Below are positions 6,417-11,963 of a stretch of 64,000 nt of DNA, in pieces. Positions within the stretch are counted from its first letter, which is position 1. The number at the start of each line of letters is the position of its first letter. The stretch covers positions 3,835,001 through 3,899,000 of the forward strand of contig NZ_BLPF01000001.1 of NCBI RefSeq assembly GCF_011764425.1, given 5' to 3'. The notes beneath the pieces are model-generated. The model worked only from the letters and a program-made list of their open reading frames with translations, did not search any database and was not told where the DNA came from. The DNA comes from Phytohabitans houttuyneae (GTDB lineage Bacteria > Actinomycetota > Actinomycetes > Mycobacteriales > Micromonosporaceae). The position numbers were made by a program, and so were the translations under genes.

Positions 6417-6489
6417 TGCCCTGAGCAGGATTCGAACCTGCGACCCCCTGATCCGTAATCAGGTGCGCTATCCGCTGCGCTACCAGGGC
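6417..6489 (-). tRNA. tRNA-Arg(ACG)
   Basis: Perfect T and anticodon stems, anticodon ACG (inosine type), A73, one G-U in the acceptor. Confidence 0.9.
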
Positions 6490-6494
6490 ATGAG

Positions 6495-6568
6495 TCCCGT
6501 CGGAAGGAGTTGAACCTTCTGTCTCCTCGTTATCAGCGAGGCGCCTCTACCTCTTTGGCCTCGACGGG
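6495..6568 (-). tRNA. tRNA-Ile(GAT)
   Basis: Perfect acceptor (6496-6502 with 6562-6568), T and anticodon stems, anticodon GAT, A73. Confidence 0.9.
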
Positions 6569-6569
6569 A

Positions 6570-6657
6570 TGGAGGAGGGTGTCGGATTCGAACCGACGCC
6601 GGGCGAACCCGGTCTGCCTTAGCAGGGCAGCGCGATAGACCTCTCTGCCAACCCTCC
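6570..6657 (-). tRNA. tRNA-Ser(GCT)
   Basis: Class II with long variable arm, perfect acceptor (6574-6580 with 6651-6657) and anticodon stems, anticodon GCT, U73, encoded CCA. Confidence 0.9.
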
Positions 6658-6661
6658 GCTG

Positions 6662-6737
6662 CGGCGTCGACGGGATTTGAACCCGCGCCCTCTGCCTTGA
6701 CAGGGCAGCGCTCTAGACCAAGCTGAGCTACGACACC
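6662..6737 (-). tRNA. tRNA-Asp(GTC)
   Basis: Acceptor with one G-U, perfect anticodon stem, anticodon GTC, G73 as expected for Asp. Confidence 0.9.
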
Positions 6738-6746
6738 ATGTGCGCG

Positions 6747-6819
6747 TACCCGGAGCGCGACTCGAACGCGCACTGACGGCGGTCTGAGCGCCGCGCCTCT
6801 ACCGTTGGGCTACCCGGGC
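6747..6819 (-). tRNA. tRNA with Leu anticodon CAG, short variable loop
   Basis: Perfect T and anticodon stems, loop CTCAGAC (anticodon CAG), A73. The variable loop is 5 nt, so this is class I, whereas bacterial Leu tRNAs are class II. Its D arm GCCCAACGGTAGAGGC is identical to that of the CAA tRNA at 7799-7871. Confidence 0.8.
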
Positions 6820-6824
6820 AAGAG

Positions 6825-6897
6825 TGGAGAAGGCCGGACTCGAACCGGCTACCTCCTGTTTGCAAGACAGGTGCTCTACCAGGTGAGCTACATCCCC
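6825..6897 (-). tRNA. tRNA-Ala(TGC)
   Basis: Perfect T and anticodon stems, anticodon TGC, A73. The acceptor has a U-U mismatch at 6-67 and a G-U at 3-70, the position of the Ala identity pair. Confidence 0.88.
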
Positions 6898-6898
6898 A

Positions 6899-6973
6899 TG
6901 GAGCCAGTGGTCGGGCTCGAACCGACTCCGCGCGCTTACGAGACGCGTGCACCACCCGTCGTGCTGCACTGGC
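6899..6973 (-). tRNA. tRNA-Thr(CGT)
   Basis: Perfect acceptor (6903-6909 with 6967-6973), anticodon CGT, U73, encoded CCA. Confidence 0.9.
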
Positions 6974-6974
6974 G

Positions 6975-7051
6975 TGGAGCCGACGGCCGGTCTCGAACCG
7001 GCTACCTCGCGCTTACAAGGCGCGTGCACGAACCCGTTGTGCTTCGTCGGC
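6975..7051 (-). tRNA. tRNA-Thr(TGT)
   Basis: Perfect acceptor (6979-6985 with 7045-7051), T and anticodon stems, anticodon TGT, U73, encoded CCA. Confidence 0.9.
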
Positions 7052-7055
7052 ATCG

Positions 7056-7127
7056 CTCCCTCGCCTGGATTCGAACCAAGCTTTCGGCGTTCAGAGCGCC
7101 GCGTCCTCCCAGATAGACGACGAGGGA
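7056..7127 (-). tRNA. tRNA-Gln(CTG)
   Basis: Perfect acceptor (7057-7063 with 7121-7127) and anticodon stems, anticodon CTG, G73. First tRNA after the HNH gene in transcription order. Confidence 0.9.
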
Positions 7128-7163
7128 ATAGCGGCCGGCGGGCGAGAGATGCCGCCGGCCGCG

Positions 7164-7607
7164 TCAGCGCTGGGCCAGGGCCGCCCACGTCGGGGCGGTC
7201 GCCTTGAACCGCAACCTCATCCCAGCCTCGGCCGGGGTGCGGTCGCCTTTGCGCTGGTTGCAGCCGCCACAGGCCGCAATCGTGTTGGACCAGGTGTTCC
7301 GGCCGCCGCGGGAGCGGGGCAGGATGTGGTCGACGGTCGTGGCCACGCCGGGGCAGTAGCCGCAACGGTGACCATCCCGGTTCAGAACCCCGGACCGGGA
7401 CCAGGCTGGCCCGGCGGTGTACCGCCATTTCGTGACCACGTACTGGACGAGCCGGACGACCTTCGGGAGCGGGTAGACGCCGATCAGCCGGTCCGGCTCG
7501 GCTTCGTGGACCTCGGCGACACGCCGGCACAACATGCGGATCGCGTGGCGGAGACTGACCCGGTGGAGCGGGCCGAGGTCGGCGTTGATGACCAAAACGG
7601 TGTCCAC
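7164..7607 (-). CDS. HNH endonuclease inside the tRNA array
   Basis: 147 residues. The N-terminal part starts MDTVLVINADLGPLHRVSLR. The nuclease core follows: CGYC (first Cys pair), TVDHILPRSRGG (DH of the beta-beta-alpha-metal motif), NTIAACGGCNQRKGDRTPAE (Asn, second Cys pair, terminal basic residues). All expected HNH residues are present, so it should be active. Similar stand-alone HNH proteins are common in actinobacterial chromosomes and phages. It lies between tRNA-Gly(GCC) and tRNA-Gln(CTG) in the same orientation, so it would share the array transcript; it may act as a homing enzyme that mobilises tRNA blocks (inference). Confidence 0.85.
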   Translation of the reverse strand: MDTVLVINADLGPLHRVSLRHAIRMLCRRVAEVHEAEPDRLIGVYPLPKVVRLVQYVVTKWRYTAGPAWSRSGVLNRDGHRCGYCPGVATTVDHILPRSRGGRNTWSNTIAACGGCNQRKGDRTPAEAGMRLRFKATAPTWAALAQR

Positions 7608-7642
7608 CGGAAGCCTCCTCTCGGTCGTGGCCGGTGGGTCGT

Positions 7643-7716
7643 TGGAGCGGCTACGGAGAGTCGAACTCCGGTCTGCTGCATGGCAAGCAGCCGCACTACC
7701 GTTGTGCTACAACCGC
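7643..7716 (-). tRNA. tRNA-Gly(GCC)
   Basis: Wobbles in the acceptor, perfect T and anticodon stems, anticodon GCC, U73, encoded CCA. Confidence 0.9.
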
Positions 7717-7720
7717 ATCG

Positions 7721-7793
7721 AGCCTTCGGCGGGATTCGAACCCGCAGCCTCGCCCGTACCAAGGGCGCGCTCCACCTCGTGAGCTTCGAAGGC
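7721..7793 (-). tRNA. tRNA-Thr(GGT)
   Basis: Perfect acceptor (7722-7728 with 7787-7793), T and anticodon stems, anticodon GGT, U73. Confidence 0.9.
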
Positions 7794-7798
7794 ATGGG

Positions 7799-7871
7799 TA
7801 CCGCGAGCGGGGGTCGAACCCGCGCTGGACCGGGTTTGAGCCGGCCGCCTCTACCGTTGGGCTACCGCGGC
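7799..7871 (-). tRNA. tRNA with Leu anticodon CAA, short variable loop
   Basis: Good acceptor with terminal G-U pairs, perfect T stem, loop CTCAAAC (anticodon CAA), A73, 5-nt variable loop. Same class I architecture and identical D arm as the CAG tRNA at 6747-6819. Confidence 0.8.
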
Positions 7872-7872
7872 T

Positions 7873-7946
7873 TGGCTGGGGATGCAGGATTCAAACCCGC
7901 CCTTCCGAGGCCAAAACTCGGCGGCCTGTCACTAGCCCAATCCCCA
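7873..7946 (-). tRNA. tRNA-Gln(TTG)
   Basis: Perfect acceptor (7877-7883 with 7940-7946) and anticodon stems, anticodon TTG, G73, encoded CCA; T loop TTTGAAT. Confidence 0.9.
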
Positions 7947-7952
7947 ACGACG

Positions 7953-8025
7953 AGCGGCCGGCGGGCACCGACCCCGCTGCTCCAGTTTGGAAGACTGGCG
8001 TGTCCGCCGAGTTCACCACGACCGC
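7953..8025 (-). tRNA. tRNA-Gly(TCC) with aberrant T loop
   Basis: Acceptor, T and anticodon stems all pair well and the anticodon is TCC, U73. The T loop reads GTCGGTG instead of TTCRANN, losing T54 and A58, so folding or modification may be impaired. Confidence 0.75.
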
Positions 8026-8040
8026 ATTGATGGCATTGCG

Positions 8041-8114
8041 TAGGCCGTACGGGACTCGAACCCGTGATCTCCTCGTTGAGAGCGAGGTGAGCATTCCAAC
8101 TGCTCCGACGGCCC
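8041..8114 (-). tRNA. tRNA-Glu(CTC)
   Basis: Acceptor with terminal G-U, perfect T and anticodon stems, anticodon CTC, A73. Confidence 0.9.
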
Positions 8115-8164
8115 ATGGAGCTGGCGCGGGCGGGCATGGCGTACCGACCAATCCCGCACCAACG

Positions 8165-8237
8165 TGCCCTTCCTCCGGATCGAACGGAGAACCTCGCCCA
8201 CTTCACGGGCGCGCTCTGCCTTCTGAGCTTGAAGGGC
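8165..8237 (-). tRNA. tRNA-Phe(GAA)
   Basis: Perfect acceptor (8166-8172 with 8231-8237), T and anticodon stems, anticodon GAA, A73. A 50-bp gap without a cloverleaf separates it from tRNA-Glu(CTC). Confidence 0.9.
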
Positions 8238-8243
8238 ATGACG

Positions 8244-8316
8244 TGGACCAGGGCGGATTCGAACCGCCGACCTCCCGCCTGCCGAGCGGGCGCGCTACCA
8301 GCTGCGCTACAAGCCC
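8244..8316 (-). tRNA. tRNA-Ala(GGC) with C33
   Basis: Perfect T and anticodon stems, anticodon GGC, A73, G-U at 3-70, and the same U-U mismatch at 6-67 as Ala(TGC). The loop is U32-C33-GGC-A37-G38, lacking U33. Confidence 0.8.
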
Positions 8317-8321
8317 ATACG

Positions 8322-8394
8322 TCGGGAACCGGGGAGTCGAACCCCGCATTTCCTGATCCCAAATCAGGCCCGGTCACCGTGCCGGACGCTCCCG
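8322..8394 (-). tRNA. tRNA-Pro(TGG)
   Basis: Acceptor with one wobble, perfect T and anticodon stems, anticodon TGG, A73. Confidence 0.9.
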
Positions 8395-8504
8395 ATTGCC
8401 CGGCCGCCGACAACAGTTCGCCGGCAGCCGGGCCTTTCGTATGCCATCCACTGTGGAGTTCTCAACCATCAACGCCATTCCGCGCACAAATGCGCAGGGC
8501 GAAG

Positions 8505-8578
8505 CAGGGGCGACAGGACTCGAACCTGCAACCGGCGGTTTTGGAGGCCGCTGCGCTACCAGATTGCGCCACACCCCT
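8505..8578 (-). tRNA. tRNA-Trp(CCA)
   Basis: First tRNA of the array in transcription order. Good acceptor, anticodon CCA in loop CTCCAAA, G73. Innermost anticodon-stem pair C31-A39. A 110-bp spacer with a GC-rich hairpin (about 8398-8434) separates it from tRNA-Pro(TGG). Confidence 0.88.
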
Positions 8579-8601
8579 ATGAAAGTTGTTGTGCTACAAC
8601 G

Positions 8602-8636
8602 AAAACGCCGCCCTGTCCCTGGTCGGGTGGGCGGCG
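8602..8636 (-). terminator. Terminator-like hairpin just before the tRNA array
   Basis: In minus-strand orientation CGCCGCCC (8629-8636) pairs with GGGCGGCG (8606-8613), followed by TTTT (8602-8605). It ends 24 nt before the first tRNA. As no other promoter is obvious after it, it may attenuate array transcription rather than end it. Confidence 0.6.
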
Positions 8637-8655
8637 CTCGCGCTGTTTGTGTGCG

Positions 8656-8787
8656 CTACCGTCGCCGCCTGCCCAGGTTCGGCTTCTCGCTGGCGGTCAC
8701 GTCGATGGGTCGCCCGACGTATGAGGGCATGCCCGCGAAACCGCACAGCGTTTGCCGCTGCGGTTCGGATGAGGCGTGCCACAACAT
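8656..8787 (-). CDS. Possible 43-residue leader ORF of the tRNA array
   Basis: ATG at 8787 with CGGGAG eight bases upstream, encoding MLWHASSEPQRQTLCGFAGM and ending GRRRR. It starts about 40 nt downstream of the -10 box at 8826-8831 and stops about 20 nt before the terminator-like hairpin, an arrangement like leader-peptide attenuators. No homologous family recognised. Confidence 0.4.
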   Translation of the reverse strand: MLWHASSEPQRQTLCGFAGMPSYVGRPIDVTASEKPNLGRRRR

Positions 8788-8825
8788 GTCGGTGACTCCC
8801 GAGGTTCGTTGGTGTCTTGGTGTTC

Positions 8826-8855
8826 AAGGTAAGGGCGTCTGTCCAGAAGGGTCAA
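8826..8855 (-). promoter_or_regulatory. Candidate promoter of the leader/tRNA array
   Basis: Minus-strand TTGACC (8850-8855), 18-bp spacer, TACCTT (8826-8831). A good match to actinobacterial sigma-70-type promoters, and it points into the array. Confidence 0.55.
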
Positions 8856-8873
8856 CCACCTTTTCGGCTGCGG

Positions 8874-9353
8874 CTATTCCGTTTCGCCGGCGCCCGCCTC
8901 CAGTTCGTACTGCCGCCACGCCTCGCGCAGCGCCTCCACAGCACCCGGATCCGCGCCGAGGCCCTTGAGGTGCTGCTCGTACCTGCGCAACGATCCCGGG
9001 CCTCGCGGCCAGGATCCGTCGGCGAACACGTCGCGGGCGAGGTCGCCGACCGGCGTGTTCTCGTCCTTGCGGGTGCGGAGCCAGTCCCGGAACGACGCGG
9101 TCTTCTGCGCCACGCGGCGGCCCGCGCTCGCCCCGACGGTCTGCTCACGCGCGTCGGGGTTGAGCGCCTGGCGGACGGTCTCGCGGCTGTACCCGGTGAG
9201 CTCGACGAGCTCCACCTGCTTCCAGCCTGCCGCAGCGGCGCGGCGCAGCTTCTCGTCGCGGGTGCGGATCGCCTCCTCCTGCGCGGCGGCCAGCTGTTGC
9301 TTGTATTCGGCGGGGATGCGGCGGATGTCGTCCTCGGTCATGTCGTCGGCCAT
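8874..9353 (-). CDS. HTH and YozE/SAM-like domain protein
   Basis: About 159 residues; the ATG at 9353 has GGAAGG at good spacing, an alternative ATG lies at 9362. The N-terminal half is a coiled helix plus a helix-turn-helix (WKQVELVELTGYSRETVRQA). The C-terminal half (TASFRDWLRTRKDENTPVGDL ... FADGSWPRG ... YEQHLKGLGADPGAVEALRE) matches the YozE SAM-like fold found in small Firmicutes and phage proteins. Together they suggest a DNA-binding regulator. It is divergent from the gene at 9474 across a 36-bp inverted repeat that it probably binds. Confidence 0.7.
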   Translation of the reverse strand: MADDMTEDDIRRIPAEYKQQLAAAQEEAIRTRDEKLRRAAAAGWKQVELVELTGYSRETVRQALNPDAREQTVGASAGRRVAQKTASFRDWLRTRKDENTPVGDLARDVFADGSWPRGPGSLRRYEQHLKGLGADPGAVEALREAWRQYELEAGAGETE

Positions 9354-9394
9354 ACCATCCATCCTTCCATGTTTGTTTTGGCCTTTTCACTGTA

Positions 9395-9430
9395 GGCCAA
9401 GTGACACTTGACGACTAGTGACACTTGGCC
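9395..9430. promoter_or_regulatory. 36-bp inverted repeat operator
   Basis: GGCCAAGTGACACT (9395-9408) and AGTGACACTTGGCC (9417-9430) form near-perfect inverted arms around an 8-bp centre. The left arm is also part of a local palindrome CAAGTG-A-CACTTG. It overlaps the promoter for 9474 and sits between the divergent HTH/YozE gene and that gene. Confidence 0.7.
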
Positions 9431-9436
9431 TAGTGT
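9409..9436 (+). promoter_or_regulatory. Promoter for the 9474 gene
   Basis: TTGACG (9409-9414), 16-bp spacer, TAGTGT (9431-9436). The right arm of the inverted repeat fills the spacer, so a bound repressor would block polymerase. Confidence 0.6.
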
Positions 9437-9473
9437 TACTGGCATCGCAAGGCCGAACGAAGGAGCAGACGAG

Positions 9474-9731
9474 ATGACCACCGCCGCCGCCGAGCAGCCC
9501 GTCGAGATCGTCGGAACCGGCAACTCCCCGCTCCATCTCACCGGCGTGGCCATCGACATCAACGGCCGGACCGCGACGCTCGTGACCGCCGACGGCGTCC
9601 GCGACATCGACATGAACCACGTGTCGCTCGTCCGCTCGAACGGCGTCCCGATCTGGCTCCGGTCGCAGCACACGACGTGGAACGGCGAGGGCTTCTCCGT
9701 CCCGGGCGTCTTCGTCCCGACCGGCCGCTAG
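9474..9731 (+). CDS. Hypothetical protein under the inverted-repeat operator
   Basis: 85 residues; AGGAG lies eight bases before the ATG. The sequence is mostly beta (VEIVGTGNSPLHLTGVAIDI, then GRTATLVTADGVRDIDMNHV) and ends WNGEGFSVPGVFVPTGR, so it looks like a small beta-barrel or sandwich. First gene of a plus-strand run of small genes reaching about 14 kb. Family unknown. Confidence 0.6.
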   Translation: MTTAAAEQPVEIVGTGNSPLHLTGVAIDINGRTATLVTADGVRDIDMNHVSLVRSNGVPIWLRSQHTTWNGEGFSVPGVFVPTGR

Positions 9732-9848
9732 ACGCAAGACGGCCCCGGCAGGCGATTCCAGCGCCAGCCGAGGGCCTACCGCACCACCCGGAGTTCGAGC
9801 TCCGGCCAGTACTTGATCCACACCTGAGGAAGCCAGGAGTGATCCGAA

Positions 9849-10415
9849 ATGCAGCTTACGGCTGACCGCCCGCTCACCGCCCGAGCCGGCACCCACATCG
9901 TCCAGCTCTCCATCGCCGGCCCCTCCGCATACCGCGTCGAGGTCCTCGCCGGCGGCGCCGTCGCCACCCCGGTCGACGACCTCACCCGCTCCTACGTCGA
10001 CGAGCAGCTGGCCCGCACGGTCGCCCGCGTCATCACCCTGGCGCTGCGCCGGGAGGGTGCGACGGTCGAGTCGGCGGCCGCGGCAGTCGCACAGTTCCTC
10101 ACCGCCGCGCCTGTCCTCGTCGCCGGACCGGTCGGCCTCCAGGCCCTCGCCCGCCTGGGCGAGCGGCGCCAGGTCCGGCCCACCATGGCCGGCGCGCACC
10201 ACGCGGCGATCAGCGTCCCGCAGCGGCTCGCGCTGGCCACGGCGGTGCAGACGGGCGGCAGCATCCGCCGCGGCAGATCCTTCCCGGCGCCGGTGCTCCG
10301 CGCGCTGGCCCGCAAAGGGCTGGCCACCCTCATCTACCGGGACGGCTCGTCGCGCCCCGACATCGTGTCCGCGACGCTGACCGCGCTCGGCTGGCGCGAG
10401 GCGGTGGCGGCGTGA
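9849..10415 (+). CDS. Hypothetical protein
   Basis: 188 residues with CCAGGAG nine bases upstream of the ATG. The N terminus is beta-rich (THIVQLSIAGPSAYRVEVLA), the middle is helical with Ala-rich segments, and the C-terminal part (FPAPVLRALARKGLATLIYR ... VSATLTALGWREA) reads like a winged-helix recognition module. It overlaps the next gene by four bases (GTGA). A DNA-binding role is possible but unproven. Confidence 0.55.
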   Translation: MQLTADRPLTARAGTHIVQLSIAGPSAYRVEVLAGGAVATPVDDLTRSYVDEQLARTVARVITLALRREGATVESAAAAVAQFLTAAPVLVAGPVGLQALARLGERRQVRPTMAGAHHAAISVPQRLALATAVQTGGSIRRGRSFPAPVLRALARKGLATLIYRDGSSRPDIVSATLTALGWREAVAA

Positions 10416-10690
10416 GCGAGATCCGCGGCGCGACCGCCGGCAACCTCCTCGACGCGCCGTTCGCCGCCTCGGTCGAGGTTGCGATCCAAGACGGCATCGG
10501 CGACGGCGAACGCTGGCTGGCCACGTCCGTCGACCGCGTTCGCCGCTTCCCGGAGTCGGTGCGGTGGAAGCGGGTCGCGAACGCCGAGCTGGTCGGCGCC
10601 GAGGTGTCGGTGCAGGTCGACGGGGACCTGTACGCGCAGGCGCCGTCGTACACGATCGTCGTCCGCGACGCGCCGCCGCCCGGTCTCTGA
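10412..10690 (+). CDS. Hypothetical protein
   Basis: 92 residues; GTG start overlaps the previous stop. Contains ESVRWKRVANAELVGAEVSV and QVDGDLYAQAPSYTIVVRDA, alternating beta strands typical of a small beta-sandwich. Coupled to the upstream gene; the hairpin at 10726-10766 follows. Function unknown. Confidence 0.55.
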   Translation: MSEIRGATAGNLLDAPFAASVEVAIQDGIGDGERWLATSVDRVRRFPESVRWKRVANAELVGAEVSVQVDGDLYAQAPSYTIVVRDAPPPGL

Positions 10691-10725
10691 TCTTCCCATG
10701 TGGGCCCGGCTTGCCGGCCGGGCCA

Positions 10726-10766
10726 GGCGCCCGCCGCCGCTTCCCCCGCACCGCGCGGCGGGCGCC
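10726..10766 (+). terminator. GC-rich hairpin after 10412-10690
   Basis: GGCGCCCGCCGC (10726-10737) pairs perfectly with GCGGCGGGCGCC (10755-10766), followed by CCTTCG. No long T run, as is common for actinobacterial terminators. Confidence 0.5.
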
Positions 10767-10823
10767 CCTTCGCCTGATCTTCAACGGATTCAACTGATCG
10801 TCAACTGAGAGGCGGCCATCGCC

Positions 10824-10979
10824 ATGCACGGCACCGACCTGAACCACGAACCCAAGCTGCGCACCTTCCACGTGCACACCTCCGCCGGCGGCCGCCGCAC
10901 CCGCGTCTACCGGACACGGCCGTCCCGGCAGGTGCAGCTGCGGCAGGCGCTGGCCGGGCTGACGGGCCGTCGCCGGTGA
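10824..10979 (+). CDS. 51-residue basic hypothetical protein
   Basis: ATG at 10824, TGA at 10977-10979. Reads MHGTDLNHEPKLRTFHVHTS followed by an Arg-rich stretch (GGRRTRVYRTRPSRQ) and ends GLTGRRR. Gene-like codon use and position within a same-strand run; no family recognised. Confidence 0.45.
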   Translation: MHGTDLNHEPKLRTFHVHTSAGGRRTRVYRTRPSRQVQLRQALAGLTGRRR

Positions 10980-10995
10980 GCGCCGTCGAATCGCG

Positions 10996-11139
10996 GTGCT
11001 GTTGATCCCGGCCGGCCTGTTCGTTGCCGTGTGGCCGCTGGTTGAGCTGTCCGCCGGGCGGAAGCCGCGGGACATCGCGCCCTTGACCGCGGGACAGGCC
11101 ATCTGCCGGGGCGGCCGGGCCGCCGTTCCGATGAGCTAG
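10996..11139 (+). CDS. 47-residue small membrane protein
   Basis: GTG start at 10996. An N-terminal hydrophobic segment (LLIPAGLFVAVWPLVEL) precedes a short polar tail ending in AVPMS. Probably a single-pass peptide. Short and without a strong ribosome site, so support is moderate. Confidence 0.35.
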   Translation: MLLIPAGLFVAVWPLVELSAGRKPRDIAPLTAGQAICRGGRAAVPMS

Positions 11140-11152
11140 TGGAGAGCAACCG

Positions 11153-11317
11153 ATGTGGATGGTCAGTGATCTCGGTGTCCCCGACGGGGAGTTGCCCGCC
11201 CCGTGGCACCTGCCTCAGCACTACGCCGACAAGCTCCTCGCGCAGGGCGCCGACCAGGAGACCGCGGTCGCCTCCGGCTGGCATCTGGCGATCCGGGCGT
11301 GGGAGGTCGGCCGGTGA
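11153..11317 (+). CDS. 54-residue hypothetical protein
   Basis: ATG at 11153 with GGAGAG upstream. Reads MWMVSDLGVPDGELPAPWHL then a helix (YADKLLAQGADQETAVASGW). Its TGA overlaps the next GTG (GTGA), so the two are coupled. Function unknown. Confidence 0.5.
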   Translation: MWMVSDLGVPDGELPAPWHLPQHYADKLLAQGADQETAVASGWHLAIRAWEVGR

Positions 11318-11499
11318 ACCCCGACCTCGAGCAGCTACGCCCGGACCTGCGGGCGCTCGCCGAGGCGATCCTCGCCGAGGCCGCCGCGAACCCCCACTAC
11401 CGGATCGCGGACCTGATCCGGGCGAGCGGGGTGTCCACGTGGGAGCAGCAGTGCCTGCTCGACGCGCTCGTCGGCGACACCGACGGCGAGACCCGGTAA
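11314..11499 (+). CDS. 61-residue hypothetical protein
   Basis: GTG at 11314 overlaps the previous stop. Predicted all-helical: LEQLRPDLRALAEAILAEAA, then IADLIRASGVSTWEQQCLLD. The second part resembles a helix-turn-helix spacing but is too short to be sure. Confidence 0.5.
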   Translation: MNPDLEQLRPDLRALAEAILAEAAANPHYRIADLIRASGVSTWEQQCLLDALVGDTDGETR

Positions 11500-11542
11500 C
11501 ACCGACCGGTCGCAGACGCGACCAGACAAGGAGAAGCCCACC

Positions 11543-11743
11543 ATGGGTCTGTTCAGGAGCAAGCCGTCGGCGGAGGACATTGCCGCGGACGCGACGACCA
11601 CCCTGTTCGGTCGGAAGCTGGCCGAGAAGGGGGTCTACGAAGAGGTGATCGGCAGCATGCCGGCCGCAGAGCGGCGGCAGGTCGAGGACGCGATGGACCG
11701 GCACGCGGCGCGGATGCGGGCCGAAGGCCAGCCCGGCTGGTAG
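11543..11743 (+). CDS. 66-residue hypothetical protein
   Basis: AAGGAG precedes the ATG. Reads MGLFRSKPSAEDIAADATTT, LFGRKLAEKGVYEEVIGSMP, then a charged helix AAERRQVEDAMDRHAARMRA. Entirely helical and soluble. Family not recognised. Confidence 0.55.
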   Translation: MGLFRSKPSAEDIAADATTTLFGRKLAEKGVYEEVIGSMPAAERRQVEDAMDRHAARMRAEGQPGW

Positions 11744-11785
11744 CGGCGCACCGGCCAGGGTGCGGCCTGACAATCTGGCAGGAGA

Positions 11786-11855
11786 AACTCCGTACACATG
11801 TTGACTCACACGAACCTTTGTGCCTAAACTAGGTACACAACAGAGCGACAGAGTT
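11786..11855 (+). promoter_or_regulatory. Promoter module A (AACTCCGTACAC ... GAGCGACAGAGTT)
   Basis: -35 TTGACT (11801-11806), 18-bp spacer, -10 TAAACT (11825-11830). Flanked upstream by AAACTCCGTACACATGTTG (11786-11804) and downstream by ACAGAGCGACAGAGTT. The same layout recurs at 13738-13810, so the two promoters are probably co-regulated. Confidence 0.65.
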
Positions 11856-11963
11856 TGACAACTCCACAGTGGACCCGCGCGAGCGGGACATCGGGGCCTC
11901 CCCAACGCCCACGGGGCGTGCAGGGAACGCGAGCACCTCAACACCCAACCCAGGGAGGTCCCC

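Larger units (their letters stand above)
4976..8578 (-). other. tRNA array: 37 tRNA genes plus one HNH gene
   Basis: Thirty-seven cloverleafs were folded by hand from T-arm motifs and matching 7-bp acceptor stems, all on the minus strand and usually 1-15 bp apart. The anticodons cover all 20 amino acids. Ten genes encode the 3' CCA. Transcription would enter from the right (promoter near 8826-8855). A 7164-7607 HNH gene splits the array into blocks of 10 and 27. Confidence 0.9.

Noticed and set aside
8398-8434. Hairpin between tRNA-Pro(TGG) and tRNA-Trp as a terminator
   Set aside because: The T run follows it on the plus strand only, where no gene precedes it; on the transcribed strand it is more likely a processing feature.
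4976-8578. Regular repeated blocks in the tRNA region as a possible CRISPR array
   Set aside because: The recurrent T-arm motif varies and each unit folds as a tRNA with a different anticodon; there are no identical direct repeats with uniform spacers.
4900-8600. Short plus-strand open frames across the tRNA array
   Set aside because: All are fortuitous translations of reverse-complement tRNA sequence.
9387-11102. 571-codon open frame on the minus strand
   Set aside because: It is antisense to several short plus-strand genes with good ribosome sites, is Arg/Pro/Gly-rich as expected of a GC shadow frame, and has no recognisable domain.
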